Source: Diphasiastrum complanatum (lineage: Eukaryota; Streptophyta; Lycopodiopsida; Lycopodiales; Lycopodiaceae). Taken from it: a stretch of DNA of 64,000 nt. How positions within the stretch are numbered: position 1 is the stretch's first letter; each line of letters starts with the position of its first letter. Positions 11,266 through 24,017 of the stretch are shown here, in pieces. The notes beneath the pieces are model-generated. The model saw only the letters and a list, made by a program, of their open reading frames with translations. It made no database searches and was not told the origin of the DNA. The position numbers and the translations under genes were made by a program. The DNA is taken from contig MU832192.1 of assembly GCA_029204225.1 (NCBI GenBank), positions 18,698 through 82,697 of the forward strand, written 5' to 3'.

Positions 11266-11850
11266 AAGACCACTTGAAATCGATGTGCGAATCATGTGTA
11301 TATGGGAAGCAGCATAGAGAGAAGTTCAATAAAGGGGGTGTTTCAAGGGCAAAGAACATCTTGGATTTAATCCACATAGATTTATGCGGGCCTATGAGGA
11401 CCATGTCCTTAGGTAAAGCCTTCTATTTCATGACCTTTATTGATGATATGTCACGTAAGACGTGGATCTACTTCTTGAAGAAGAAATCAGATGCATTTGA
11501 CAATTTCAAGAGCTTCAAAGCATTGGTCAAACATCAGACAGGTAGGAAAATCAAAGTCCTAAGATCAGATAGTGGAGGTGAGTACAAGTCTAATAATTCA
11601 ATGATCTTTGTGATCAATGTGGGATTAAAAGACAATTTACGCAAGCTCATACTCCTGCTCTCAACGGTGTAGCTAAGCGCAAGAATTGTACGATTGTGGA
11701 AAGTGCCAGATCTATGCTAGCTGAGATGAAACTACCAAAAGATTTTTGGTCAGAAGCATGCAGTATGGTAGTCTATCTTCAAAATAGAAATCCTACCATT
11801 GCCATACCAAAGATAACACCTGAGGAAGCCTTCATGAAGAGAAGCCAAAG
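11253..11850 (+). pseudogene. Ty1/copia integrase core, frameshifted
   Basis: The frame opens in the zinc-binding tail (SMCESCVYGKQHREKF) and continues through LIHIDLCGPM and FMTFIDDMSRKTWIYFLKKK to LRSDSGGEYKS. A frameshift near 11612 moves the rest to another frame (CDQCGIKRQFTQAHTPALNG), and a second near 11836 leads into the long frame at 11851. The two catalytic aspartates (HIDLC and RSDSG) are present. The catalytic glutamate of the usual NGVAERKN block is lysine here (NGVAKRKN), so the enzyme would be dead even without the frameshifts. Confidence 0.85.
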
Positions 11851-14010
11851 GTGAACCACTTGAGAATCTTTGGATGTAAGGCCTTTGTACACATTCCTAA
11901 GGAAGAGAGACATAAACTTAATGTGAAAGCTATCAAGTGTATATTCCTAGGATATGATGAACGTGTGAAGGGCTATAGATGTTTTGATCTAGTGAAAAAC
12001 AAAATCCATGTAAGTCGTGATGTTATCTTTGATGAATCCAAGATGTATGAAGACGAGGATGCTGAGAAGATAGATACATCTAGTGGGAAAGATAGTATAG
12101 TGAGGATACCTCTTGATGATGATCCATTCATTGACCTTCCAAGTGATCAACATGAGGATACATCTCAAGATACTACTACTCAACCCCAAGAAATAGGTTG
12201 GAGAGGTAGAGATAAACCTTTTGGTGCAAGAAGGATTGAAGTTGCAGGTGACAAACGCAAGGAGAAGGATGTAATGTGGGATACATTTTCACCAGGAAGC
12301 CGATCACCTGACAGGAAGCTCCCTAAGTGGTTTGAGAGATTGTTGGAGAGCCGCGACATAGATGAATTTCCAAGATCATCTAGCCAGGGAGAGCTACGAA
12401 GATCAACAAGAGAGAAGACACAACTTGAAAGATATGAAGCAAATTATGCTCTCTTATCTAGCATTATTCAAAGCAAAGAATCTTTGACTTATGGTGAAGC
12501 AAAGGATGATGATATTTGGGTCAAGGCCATGGGAGAGGAGATGGAGTCAATTACTAAGCATAACACATGGGACTTAGTAGAACCACCATTTGGCAAGAAA
12601 CTCATTGGTTGCAAATGGGTATATAGGACTAAGTACCATGCAGATGGAAGTATAGCAAAGCACAAGGCAAGATTGGTAATCAAAGGGTATGCACAAAGTA
12701 AAGGCATTGACTATGAGGAGACCTTTGCACCAGTATGTAAGTGGAATACTCTAAGTCTACTTGTTGCTTTAGCTTCACATTTTGGTCGGCCTTTGCATAA
12801 GATGGATGTGAAATCTGCTTTTCTAAATGGTGAGTTAGAAGAAGAGGTATTCATGGATCAACCTGAAGGCTTTGTAGCGAAGGGACAGGAAAATAAAGTA
12901 TGTCGCTTGAAGAAAGCACTTTATGGTCTTAAACAGGCACCATGTGCATGGCATAGCAGAGTTGATGCCTACTTTCGTTCAAAGGGGATGGTGACAACAC
13001 ATTCTGATCCAAATCTATATGTCTTATGCTTTGATGGTATAGTTGCTTTGATTGCTCTTTATGTTGATGACTTGATCATTACAAAAAATAATCAAGAGAT
13101 GATAGACATGATCAAGAAAGACCTCATGGAGCAATTCAAGATGACAGATCTCAGCCTGATGCATTATTGCCTTGGAGTAGAGGTGTGGCAAAAAGGACAC
13201 GAAGTGGGTTTAACACAGGTAAATTATGTCAAAGAGTTGTTGCACAGGTTTAGGTTGCAGGATTGCAAACCAGTGAATACTCCTATTGAACCAGGTAAAA
13301 AGCTTTCTAAGCTTGATGAGTCACAGTCATTTGATGCTACGTTGTATAGGCAATTAGTAGGGAGCTTGATTTACCTTACCACGACTAGACCAGATATATG
13401 CTATGTTGTTGGCATTGTAAGTCAGTTTATGGCAGCACCTACGAAAACGCATTGGAAGGCAGCTAAACGCATTTTGCGTTATGTGAAAGGCACTTCAAAT
13501 TATGGCTTGATTTACAAGAAGCATGATGGTTTACCTAAGTTGTGTGGCTATGTGGATGCGGATTGGGGAGGTGACTATGATGATCGTAGATCCACCACAG
13601 GGTATGTACTCCAGTTTTGTGGTAGTTGCTTTTTCTGGTCTAGTAAGAAGCAAAGTACAATTGCTCTATCCACCACAGAAGCAGAGTATAAGGCAATGTG
13701 TAGTGCAGCACATGAAGCTATATGGTTGAGACAAATCTTGGAAGAAGTTGGCATGAAGCCGAAAAATCCCACAACATTACATAGCAATAGTCAGAGTGGC
13801 ATTCAGCTAGCAAAGAATCCAGTGTTCCATGTGAGAACCAAACACATTGAGATTCAGTATCACTTTATACGTGAGAGGCTGTTGAGTCATGAAATACATG
13901 TTGTTCATTGTAGTATGGAAGAACAACTAGCTGATATTTTCACTAAGCCACTTGTTGGAGAAAAGTTTGATAAGTTTAGATCAAAGCTTTCTATACTTAA
14001 AGTTTGTTGA
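11851..14010 (+). CDS. Ty1/copia pol segment: integrase C-terminus, RT and RNase H (719 codons, open)
   Basis: A long uninterrupted frame, but only part of a polyprotein of usually about 1,300-1,400 residues. Residues 1-70 are the integrase C-terminus (LRIFGCKAFVHIP, CIFLGYDERVKGYRCFD). A charged linker follows, with RRSTREKTQLERYEANYAL near residue 190. RT runs from about residue 225 to 470, with CKWVYRTKYHADGSI, RLVIKGYAQ, FLNGELEEEVFMDQPEGF, LYGLKQAPCAWH and the catalytic LYVDDLIIT. RNase H covers about 560-700, with YVDADWGGDYDDRRSTTGY, STTEAEYKAM and ADIFTKPLVGEKF. The usual CDNQS of RNase H reads HSNSQS, so one metal ligand seems lost. It is the direct continuation of 11253-11850 after a frameshift. 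The first ATG is internal, not a true start. Confidence 0.85.
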   Translation: MNHLRIFGCKAFVHIPKEERHKLNVKAIKCIFLGYDERVKGYRCFDLVKNKIHVSRDVIFDESKMYEDEDAEKIDTSSGKDSIVRIPLDDDPFIDLPSDQHEDTSQDTTTQPQEIGWRGRDKPFGARRIEVAGDKRKEKDVMWDTFSPGSRSPDRKLPKWFERLLESRDIDEFPRSSSQGELRRSTREKTQLERYEANYALLSSIIQSKESLTYGEAKDDDIWVKAMGEEMESITKHNTWDLVEPPFGKKLIGCKWVYRTKYHADGSIAKHKARLVIKGYAQSKGIDYEETFAPVCKWNTLSLLVALASHFGRPLHKMDVKSAFLNGELEEEVFMDQPEGFVAKGQENKVCRLKKALYGLKQAPCAWHSRVDAYFRSKGMVTTHSDPNLYVLCFDGIVALIALYVDDLIITKNNQEMIDMIKKDLMEQFKMTDLSLMHYCLGVEVWQKGHEVGLTQVNYVKELLHRFRLQDCKPVNTPIEPGKKLSKLDESQSFDATLYRQLVGSLIYLTTTRPDICYVVGIVSQFMAAPTKTHWKAAKRILRYVKGTSNYGLIYKKHDGLPKLCGYVDADWGGDYDDRRSTTGYVLQFCGSCFFWSSKKQSTIALSTTEAEYKAMCSAAHEAIWLRQILEEVGMKPKNPTTLHSNSQSGIQLAKNPVFHVRTKHIEIQYHFIRERLLSHEIHVVHCSMEEQLADIFTKPLVGEKFDKFRSKLSILKVC

Positions 14011-14051
14011 CTTTAAAGCTATGTATATGACTGTAGAAAAAGTAGACCCTA

Positions 14052-14064
14052 CTTTAAGGGAGAG
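14052..14064 (+). promoter_or_regulatory. Polypurine tract of plus-strand copia
   Basis: CTTTAAGGGAGAG lies about 40 bp after the pol stop, directly before the repeat that starts AGTTAGAATC. This is the normal position for the plus-strand primer. Confidence 0.55.
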
Positions 14065-14215
14065 AGTTAGAATCAAAGTAGAATCACTGTGCTACTATAC
14101 TGTGGGTCCTATCAGTTGATAAGGATCAGTTGGCCTCGCCACAAGGCAAGTCGACGGGACACGTGTCCCGCCAATGGCAACCTGGGTCATGCATGGGTTG
14201 CCTGAATGAAAAACT
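14065..14215 (+). repeat. LTR start of the plus-strand copia, shared with 37172-37320
   Basis: From AGTTAGAATCAAAGTAGAA through TACTGTGGGTCCTAT, TTGGCCTCGCCA, GGCAAGTCGAC and CATGCATGGGTTGCC, this matches 37172-37320 with scattered substitutions. Its place right after pol and a purine tract marks it as the 3' LTR. The LTR may extend to about 14340, but the second copy diverges after 14215, so only the shared part is given. Confidence 0.65.
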
Positions 14216-14559
14216 ATATGTACAGTGTAATTTCATTTTGAGAAATACAGTTGCTATGTGAGCTTGCTGTGGAGAGTGTTTTCTGTCTGTGTTACTGTGT
14301 AGCATGATCTGTGTTCCTATTCAAAGCAAATTCTAAGTTTAGCATGTATTGATGAAAGCATTAAGGAGATAAAACTTGTTCAAGTAGTTCAAAGGACATT
14401 TTGCTAGTGAGTGCTTCAAGAAGAAGAGAGATAAGGGTGATAAGCAAGGAAATCTAACTCTTGATGAAGATGGTGTTGATGATCAAAACTCAAATGATGA
14501 TGTTGTTGTGATGTCTTCATGTTTGATTACTAATGAAGGAGATATTGATCCTTGGTGAG

Positions 14560-14620
14560 GTGTGTGTGTGTGCGCGCGCACGCGTGTGTGTGTATGTGTG
14601 TGCATGTGTGTGTGTGTGAC
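14560..14620. repeat. Mixed (TG)n/(CG)n tract
   Basis: TG repeats enclose a GCGCGCGCACGCGTG core. It is an alternating purine-pyrimidine run like that at 7700-7768. Confidence 0.85.
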
Positions 14621-14689
14621 TTGGTTGATGACAAAGATACTCCATATTTATCCATTACTTTGGAATTATAGATCATAAAGGTACTGTGA

Positions 14690-14976
14690 ATTTCACATGT
14701 GTGGAGTGTCCACCACATGTGATTATGATCTCCTAAGGTGTGTGGATGCACAATGATCAAACTAAATCACTACACTTTTCAACACTCTATTTAGCTCAAG
14801 TTTCATCTCCTACACTACTTTGGCCTAATAGAGACATTACATGTGGAATTGGTCAATTTGCCATCTATGCCAATTTTGACCCTATCAACATCCTACACCA
14901 AGATGCTTGACACAAAAAGTGTAAGACCCCTACAATTAACATAGATAAACTTTTTGCATTTTTCACACTCTCCTAA
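14690..14976 (-). repeat. LTR relic, inverted copy of the 3720-4450 solo LTR
   Basis: On the minus strand the sequence starts TGTGAAAAATGC after a purine stretch (TTTTTAGGAGAG). It continues with the shared words GGGGTCTTA, AAGCATCT, GGTGTAGGATGTTGATAGG and GGCATAGATGGCAAATT. It ends near GGACACTCCACACATGTGAAAT. It lacks about 440 bp of the middle present at 3720-4450, including the CCGAGAGCT blocks. It abuts the broken end of the copia fragment at 14985. Confidence 0.7.
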
Positions 14977-14984
14977 AAAGTTAT

Positions 14985-16346
14985 CTATTGAAGATTAGGC
15001 ATTGATCTTGATATAACTCCAAGATTAGAACTGAGGCTTCCCAAGTTCAAGTGACCAAGCCTCTTATGCCACAACTAAGTTTGCGATGGAATGGACGATA
15101 CGAGTCCATGTTGTCCCTTGATTGTAGCATTCAACCTGTACAATTTTGTATTGGGCTCCCTTACTCCGTCCGCAATAACTTTGAATTTTTGGTTCACATC
15201 CTTCACAAAGCAACGATTATGGGCAAATTCTATTTCGACTTTTGATTAGTAATGACTCCAACAGAAAGTAGATTTTTCTTCAAACCTGATACGTAAAGTA
15301 CCTCCCTGATTATCCTGCTTTTGCCATCAGGTAGTTGGATTGAAATGGTGCTTATTCCCTTGATCTTGCAAACATCGCCATTTGCTTGTGAAACAGACAT
15401 TCCATTATCCAACACTTTCAAGCTACTAAACCAATTATTGTTACCTGTCATGTGTCTTGTGGCTCCCGAGTCAATATACCACACTTGATCATCTTGATTA
15501 GATGACAATGCAGATATGAAGATGCTTGAGTCTTCAATCTCACCCTCATCGACAAGGTTACCTGCTTGCTTTGATTTCCCCTTGCCTTGTTCCGCCAGGA
15601 ATTTGCGACATTCACTCTTCCAATGGCCCTTTTTACCACAATGGAAGCACTTGCCTTTCTTCTTGGTTTTACTGAAAGATCCCTCATCCTCTTGAGACTT
15701 GGCAATTTGCTGCTTAGACTTCTTCTTGCCCTTACCTTGTTTTTGGCGTGTCGCAAGTGCCTTTCACCATTTCTCGCCGTTGCTCTTCCTGCATCAAGAT
15801 TTTTGTGAGCTCGTCAAAGGTTGGCAATCTTTCCCTTGATGCTATTCTGCTCACAAACATCTAATAGGATTCTGCAATGCCACACAATGCATTGTGCACC
15901 AGCTCCACATCACGTATGTGCTCAACAATAGAATGCAGTTCATCCCTCATTGTTTTGATTCTGGTCATATACGTCTGAATGTGCTCTCCTTGCTCCATTC
16001 GGGCACTATTCAGCTTTGACTTCAGAAATATGGTTCTTGATGAATTTGACATATCGAACTGCTCCTTTAACACATCCCATGCTTGTTTGGGTGTAACTGC
16101 ATCACAAATGTGGGTAATGATGTGATCCTTCACTGACAAGTTAATGAAGGTCAAAGCTTTCCTCATCTTTTTGTCGAACACTTTGATATCCGCTTCATTT
16201 GGCGGTCTTCTCTCATCACATGTGATGACTTCCCACACGTCTTTCTCCATCAGTATGTCTTTCATTTTGAATTTCCACACTGCATAATTGAAAATCCTGT
16301 CCAATTTGCTACTTTCACTCAAAATGGACTCTCCCATGTTTGCCAT
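14985..16346 (-). pseudogene. Ty1/copia gag, protease and GAG-pre-integrase (copy A)
   Basis: Minus strand. The frame from 16346 starts MANMGESILSESSKLD and shows a typical copia gag (WKFKMKDILMEKDVWEVI, LTFINLSVKDHIITHI, AWDVLKEQFDMSNSS, FLKSKLNSARMEQGE) until a break near 15861. A zinc knuckle (CFHCGKKGHWKSEC) is near 15640 in another frame. The protease segment at 15230-15508 contains VWYIDSGATRHMTGNNNWF and ends LKKNLLSVG. Below 15230 only a degraded GAG-pre-integrase (LVTLNLGSL) survives before the LTR relic. Integrase, RT and RNase H are missing. Copy B of the same family lies at 43190-45127. Confidence 0.8.
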
Positions 16347-17640
16347 CGCAAAACTGCTTGAAACTTCTGCCGTAGGCTAAAAGCAGTATGCTGAGGCCAA
16401 CTGTGATGTCATAAGTTGAAAATAATGACCTGCACTTTTTCCCTTACCAGGCCACTCGTCGTTTTTCCACCAATTTGAAAGCCAAATCGGCGTCGCCTTC
16501 CAAAATGCACTCAGTCGTCAACTCCCAACTGCGTGCCCAATGGAATGGTGAAATCACTTTTGGCACACTTCGAGCACTTTCTCTTCTGCAATCACTCTAT
16601 TTTGTTGTACTGTACTTGCAGGTACAGTCTAGGTGCCCTTCGTTTGGAGGTTATAGCCTTTCGTTTGGGTCAAAACGGGCAAAGGACCCAAAAATAGGAA
16701 TTTTCTTTGTTTTTGAACTGTTTCTTCACCTTGAAGAAACTTCACTCTTCACTTGTGAAGGGACCCAACTCAACTTTCACTTTGAAAATTTTTAATGAAG
16801 TCGAAGGCCAAAATGCACTTCACTTCTTCAAGGGCCACTTCAGTTAAATCCAACAATGGATTTCAATCTTGTGGTCCAGATTGTAATTAATCATGTCCGT
16901 CGATTGTTGTGGAGAAAAATCTGATGGACTTCGTTGCATTGGCGCGTTGTACTACACTCCTGAAGCTGCTATCCTCTTGCAAACACTACAAGGTCATCAT
17001 GGTTCCTTGCATGCGACCTGTCCGCGACCTCCATCTCCTTTTCTTCCAAGGATTTCTAGCTATGGTTGCCCTTAAAGTGTTCTGATTGCTTCACAACTGA
17101 AGCGCGGTTGTCCACGGCCACTTTAGACTTGATTCGCACTACTAGGGCGCCCTCCTATGGGTTTTTACAGCTTGCAAAATGGTTCTGAATAGAGAGAAAT
17201 CTTTGATTTTGTGCTCCCAAACCCCAGACCAGGGTTTTTCACACAAATCTCTTCTTGGCTTCCAATTTACAGTGTTCTGACAGGCCTATCCTCTTGCTCT
17301 GAGGTCGTCCTACTGCTAGAACTTTGATGCTTCAATCTGTTTGTCAAACGGTGTCCGATTGAATGCACACTGACTACAAACACCAAATAGCCTGTTCGGA
17401 TTTTCAAAATTCCGTTTGTTGAGGTTCTGATTCAGCCGACAACCCTTGTCTCTGAATCCTCACACAGTGTCAAGCTCACCAAGCTTTTGTGTGCCAAACT
17501 CTCTACACCAGTGCTTCTCCTTCCGTCTTCAACCCGCCGTAAACCCCGAACTCTCAGAAGATGGTTCTCCCAAAGTTCTCAACATCTTTATGTGCTTTGA
17601 ATGTGCACATAATAAAGGGTAGTGACAGATTTTTTATCTG
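16347..17640 (-). mobile_element. Untranslated leader and probable LTR of copia copy A
   Basis: This stretch precedes gag on the minus strand. Positions about 16380-16800 match 45160-45570 of copy B over roughly 400 bp. Shared words include GCCCAATGGAATGGTGAAAT, CACTTTTGGCA, CTTGCAGGTACAGTC, GTGCCCTTCGTTTGGAGG and TATAGCCTTTCGTTTGG. I see no real coding frame in it. Between 16800 and 17640 nothing else is recognisable; the LTR boundary cannot be placed. Confidence 0.55.
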
Positions 17641-17644
17641 ACAT

Positions 17645-18560
17645 TTAGGTAGTATTTCCTTCAGCTCATATGCTAAGTTTTTGGCAACTATATCCACAGG
17701 TAGCAAATTTGTTGAAAATCAAGACTGTTCATCCTATCTAAAGCCAATTTTCTGATGAACTTCTTGCAAATAAAGGATGGATTATTAGGAGCTTTGTCCA
17801 TTCCCGAGTTATAGAAATATTTAGTAAGTCTTTTACATTCTCTAGACATTTCATTGGTTGAAACAACATTGTGATTTAATCTTCTATTAGCCCCAATGTT
17901 GCATTTTTGCAGAGCCAAAGCTTTAAATAGACACATGACATTACTGTCCAACAGATTCGGATTAATACTAGAGGCGAAAGCAGTCCACACTCTTTCCAGC
18001 TCGTTCAACACATCTTGAATGCATGGTTTTGTTGTCGGGATATGGTTCAGCCCCTTATTAATTTCTTTTTTCATTGACTCTACTTCAATGATGTCAGTGT
18101 GGGGAGATACCACATGCCCCCATTTCTTGGACAGAAATGGAAGCATTTTGAGATTGGTGTTACAAATGCATTTTTCATTATCAAATAGCTTGAAGTTGCA
18201 GAAAACATCTTTGGGTTTGTAAAGGAAATTTTTCATATTGTGAGTAAAACGCCACCCAAACATAATATTATCCCAAATATTCTGCTCGATATGACAGTTA
18301 ACAGCAATTGTAACTTCTTTGAACAGATCTTTTATACAAAAGGAATCCAAGATCTTGTTAACGAAAAGTACGTGAAAAAAGAACTCGTATTTGTTTTTAG
18401 CCCTGCTAAGTCGCATCCTTCCATGGGGAAAAGAATAGGTGGATCGTACCTCGTAGAAATCATTTTCGCCCTGTATCAATCTTTATTATTGTTGCACAGA
18501 TTATTGCTGCTATGTATTGTTGTAGCGGTCAGACTGCTGTTATTAAAGAAGTCAATGACA
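17645..18560 (-). pseudogene. Penelope-like reverse transcriptase fragment (minus-strand copy)
   Basis: The minus-strand frame 18479-17688 is open for 263 codons. It carries WDNIMFGWRFTHNM, LYKPKDVFCNF, KWGHVVSPHTDII, KKEINKGLNHIP and LTKYFYNSGMDKAPNNPSF followed by ICKKFIRKLAL. Blocks up to NKGLNHI match the plus-strand relic at 28918-29511 (IMFGW, YKPFQVFCDF, GHVIS, DLNKGLNHI). The DKAxNN...CK block is typical, as I know the family, of RTs of Penelope-like elements, where it precedes the polymerase palm. The palm (K-HK and YxDD-type motifs) is absent here, as the copy ends near 17645. No GIY-YIG endonuclease is seen. Confidence 0.55.
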
Positions 18561-18708
18561 TTGTGTTGGCATTCCAGAAAAATGGCTTTATGAAAGGAAG
18601 ACTCTACAGAATAGTAAACAAAATTTTCTTACACAATATGTTTCCTGGTCTTATGTTCACATTACCAATAAATGCAGATTTTTTTTTGGTGGGCAGTTAT
18701 AGCACTTC

Positions 18709-18737
18709 GTCTCAGGGGCCTAACTGCCCCCTGAGAC
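18709..18737. repeat. Perfect 10-bp inverted repeat
   Basis: GTCTCAGGGG at 18709-18718 and CCCCTGAGAC at 18728-18737 form a stem with a 9-nt loop. It sits 30 bp before the (TC)n tract. The role is unknown. Confidence 0.8.
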
Positions 18738-18766
18738 ACCTTGCTAACTATGGGTACGATTGGTGA

Positions 18767-20864
<2,098 letters not shown>

Positions 20865-21120
20865 GAGATGGATAACAGCTGATGCTCAGCTATGACACCT
20901 GTATTCCTCACTTGACTAACTCATGTGGTTTTGTTTTGTGGGATGGTGGCAGGTAACAACTGGGTGTCCTAAAACTGGCTTCACGTTTTGGTACTTTATA
21001 TTGTTAAATTTTATATGGCTATATGTAACTTGTGATGCTATAAATTGAAAGGTTCAAAGGGTTTGGTCTTGACTTGTCAAGAGGGACTATGTGATGTTCT
21101 AATACTCTCTCAAAGCATAT
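20865..21120 (+). repeat. Dispersed repeat R1, long copy
   Basis: Shares GATGGATAACA, GACACCTGT, TTCCTCAC, CTAACT, TTTTGTTT, GTGGGATG and AAAGGGTTTGGTCTTG with 37335-37590 over about 250 bp. The order is the same but the sequence is quite diverged. It lies about 100 bp upstream of the Penelope-like reading frame that starts near 21219. Confidence 0.6.
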
Positions 21121-21218
21121 TTTTAAGATGCTAACCCGACTACCTTTTGGTCGGGGTAGTACCAAACCTTTACCTTTATTTGTATTTTATGGCTAACAAG
21201 GTCTTTTTTATGATGTAG

Positions 21219-22013
21219 TCCACAGAATGGTTACAGGAGGCTGTTACTCTTGGTTATGGGGAGCCCCTTCCTCCTCCTAACCCTTTTGTTCAGACTATTA
21301 TTTGTTGTATGAAGAAAGTTGCTGATGTTCACAAACTCATCACCTCTTATGATAAAGCTACTTGTGATGCTGCTGGACCTGATGATAAGATATTTTGCCT
21401 TGTTGACTTGATGACTACTATGGATTGGATCAAAATTTATATGGATTTTATTAAAAAGAACGAATCGCTAAACATGGTTGAAAAAATATGTATGGATCTC
21501 TCTAACTATGCTGAACATATTGCTGTTGTGAAAAATTTCTGCAATTTACATATTTGGAAGATTTTTACCTATTTGGAAGAAAATGGCGATCTTTCTGTTG
21601 ATACTCCTACCCTTACTAAACCTCCTACCTCACTGCATCCTTTGATATTTATCGAAGACCTTGATGATGATAGTGTGTCTCAATTGGAATCTTTCTCTCA
21701 AGAAATCTATGAAATAGACCACCTGTCTGTCTTTGAATTCTGCCAATCCAAAAGTTGCGTACCCATGGTACCTATTTGTACAATTGAACACAAATCTGCC
21801 AAGTCTGCCTACAAACTCTAGAGCCTTTCCTCTATCGATTTTTTGGCACTCATTCCTATTGAGCTTTGGATTGCTCTTACACATCTTACTGAAGCTGAAA
21901 TTCAGTCCTGCAAGCTTGCTTCTTTGCATAAGAATCTCTCCTTTGATACACCTATTGCTTTTGATACTGTCATCAAGATGAGCAAATTTGAACCTATGAG
22001 ATGTCCTTATGAG
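21219..22013 (+). pseudogene. N-terminal region of a Penelope-like element protein, part 1 (interrupted)
   Basis: An open frame begins after a possible splice acceptor (ATGATGTAG at 21210-21218). It runs in one frame from STEWLQEAVTLGYG through KIFCLVDLMTTMDWIKIYMDF to a TAG at 21819-21821, and then continues in the same frame (IPIELWIALTHLTEAEIQSCKL) to CPYE at 22013. There the 6.3 kb LTR element begins. If the element and one ATGAG copy are removed, the frame passes straight into QTWAKTRGHFETC at 28316. I recognise no domain in this part. It is assigned to the Penelope-like element only because it is continuous with 28316-29955, so the assignment is an inference. Confidence 0.5.
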
Positions 22014-23272
22014 TGTGATGCCACGAAAATGTTAAATATTGAATATCAACATAAATATGCATGATATACTCAAAAATGAAGATATGAGCTGGTTAAGTAT
22101 AAATCATGAAGAGGCCTAAGTCATTTTTTGGGAATATATCTCCTAAGTACTTGCCTTATAATTAAGGGCAAGACCTTTAAAAGGAAAAGACATTGTCTTG
22201 GACAACCTTTACTAGGTCGTCCATACAAAACGACTAGATACGAAGACATGATAAACTAGAGTAACTATAACTCATAGTTAAGTATACCTCCTATGGTATA
22301 GGTGAACGTATTTTCAGTCTAATCGTTAACTAGACCCTTTTGCGGGAGCGATGCACCTGTTGTTTTGGAGGTGTTTTTGTTCGCCCCGTAGAACATATAT
22401 TGATCTCACACTTCAGTCTCAATCATCGAGAGAGAAGAGTTTATGCTTATGTAAGAGATTGAAGAAACTAATAGAGTTCTGTGAGTTACTCTCTCTTATC
22501 TCTGTTCTCCGCACTGTTGAGTGTGAGTGATCTTGAGTATGCTAACAATCTCTAACGCATTTCATGAATTACTCTCTGATCAGACAGACGCTCTAGTGCA
22601 TTACAGTCGTTTGCTGTGTTTCCGTAAAGCATGCTCTAAAGAACTGTCTTTGAACCATCTTATTCGTCTGTCGCAAATACTTTCTTTTCGGCACTCGAAT
22701 AACGACTATCTTTGGTACAGTCTAGCACAATCATTGAATAAAGCTGTATGTATACATATGAGATGACAATCTTTGTCTGAAGAATTAAGTCTCTGATCTG
22801 TCTTCCTGATTGGCATTGACATAAGTTTCTAACGTATTCTAAAACTCTTCGTCTTCTTTAACCATTAAGTTGGACTTTAGTTGTTGAGGACTTCTATCTA
22901 GAAACAAATAGTTCGTGAATGCGATTAATTAATTGTCTGCACAGTCGAGAATACATCGAACAATTCTCGATTCTCTGTTGACACCTTAATCAACCAACAT
23001 GTAGTACCGTTGTACTACTCTGATAACATCTCATATGTAGAATGCGCTTCATCCAATTTGATAGAGGCCAGATTGTTGTTCTGAATTTATTAACATTACC
23101 CATTCCAAATATAAGTAATACTGGTTAGTTTTGATGTCTGTCGACAACCAGAATAACACTCGAAACCACTTGCCATAATTGTACCAAAAACATAACTTTC
23201 TAACAATGTCCTCTGTGGGAACGACATTATTTACTATAAAATCTATATTAACTCTGTTCGTATAGTACGACA
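22014..23272 (+). repeat. 5' LTR of the 22014-28310 element
   Basis: 1,259 bp, TGTGATGCCACG to GTACGACA. A near-identical copy is at 27055. Shared landmarks include ACTAGGTCGTCCATAC, CTAATCGTTAACTAGACCC and TGTCTGCACAGTCG. Confidence 0.92.
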
Positions 23273-23284
23273 TATACCAATTTT

Positions 23285-23302
23285 TGGCGCCGTTGCCGGG
23301 GA
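23285..23302 (+). promoter_or_regulatory. Primer binding site, tRNA-Asp type
   Basis: TGGCGCCGTTGCCGGGGA is, to my knowledge, an exact complement of the 18 nt at the 3' end of plant tRNA-Asp. It lies 12 nt after the 5' LTR. This site is characteristic of Athila- and Tat-like gypsy elements. Confidence 0.9.
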
Positions 23303-23354
23303 TAGTTTAGGAAAGCTATAAGAAATCTGACAAATCCATTTCCATCTCTAGTGT

Positions 23355-24017
23355 ATGTCAGATAGAGAATCTAGACTAGAATGATACCGTAAGCTTAGAG
23401 AGGAATTTTTACGAAGACAAAGTGAGAATACTAGTCGAAGAAATCTAGACAAAATCACTGCCCAGTTACTTGAACTCCTAATTAGCTTCGGTATGGAGGG
23501 TCCTGCTGCACGTTTCACTTCTATCTCCAAAATTAAATATGATTATTTTAAAGGGACTTCTTTCAATGATGCAGATAGCTATGTCTCACAATTCGAGTCA
23601 CTCACTAATGCGAATAACAAGGGAACTGACGTAGACAAACTATGAATTTTCCCTGGTCTGCTAAGAAAGCAGGCACGCATATGGTACAGTCAAGTTGAAC
23701 CAAGCCGTGTAGGAACCTGGTACTTGCTGAAAGATGCGTTTCTAAACCATTTCAGAGAGATCAGTTACACATCTAGAATTCTTGGACGTCTGAACAATGT
23801 TCAGAAGAAGAGTAAAGAATCCCTTCCCAAATATACACGTAAGGTTAAAAATCTCATAGGAAAACTAACCGGTGTATATCCCGTAGATATGCAGATCGAA
23901 TGGTTTTTGGCCGGTTTACCACCAAAGATTGATCGGTATTGCTGACAAGGGGACATGACCTCCTTAGTAGCAGTAATAGCTAGTGCCGAAAATTTTGAGA
24001 CCTCAAAACTAGCATGA
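23355..24017 (+). pseudogene. gag of the non-autonomous LTR element (three in-frame stops)
   Basis: Starting at MSDRESRLE, 73 bp after the LTR-PBS region, one frame spans 221 codons and contains a retrotransposon gag core. Visible blocks are YDYFKGTSFNDADSYVSQFE, ARIWYSQVEPSRVGTW, LLKDAFLNHFRE and SKESLPKYTRKVKNLI. They match the general gypsy gag pattern (F.G.....W...F, then a capsid-like helical region). TGA stops at 23382-23384, 23643-23645 and 23943-23945 break it; each could have been CGA. The terminal TGA (24015-24017) overlaps the ATG of ORF2 as ATGA. No zinc knuckle follows. Gag would form the particle that packages the element RNA. Confidence 0.75.

Noticed and set aside
23285-23302. 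Possible tRNA-Asp gene
   Set aside because: Only the 18-nt complement of the tRNA end is present, next to an LTR, so it is a primer site.
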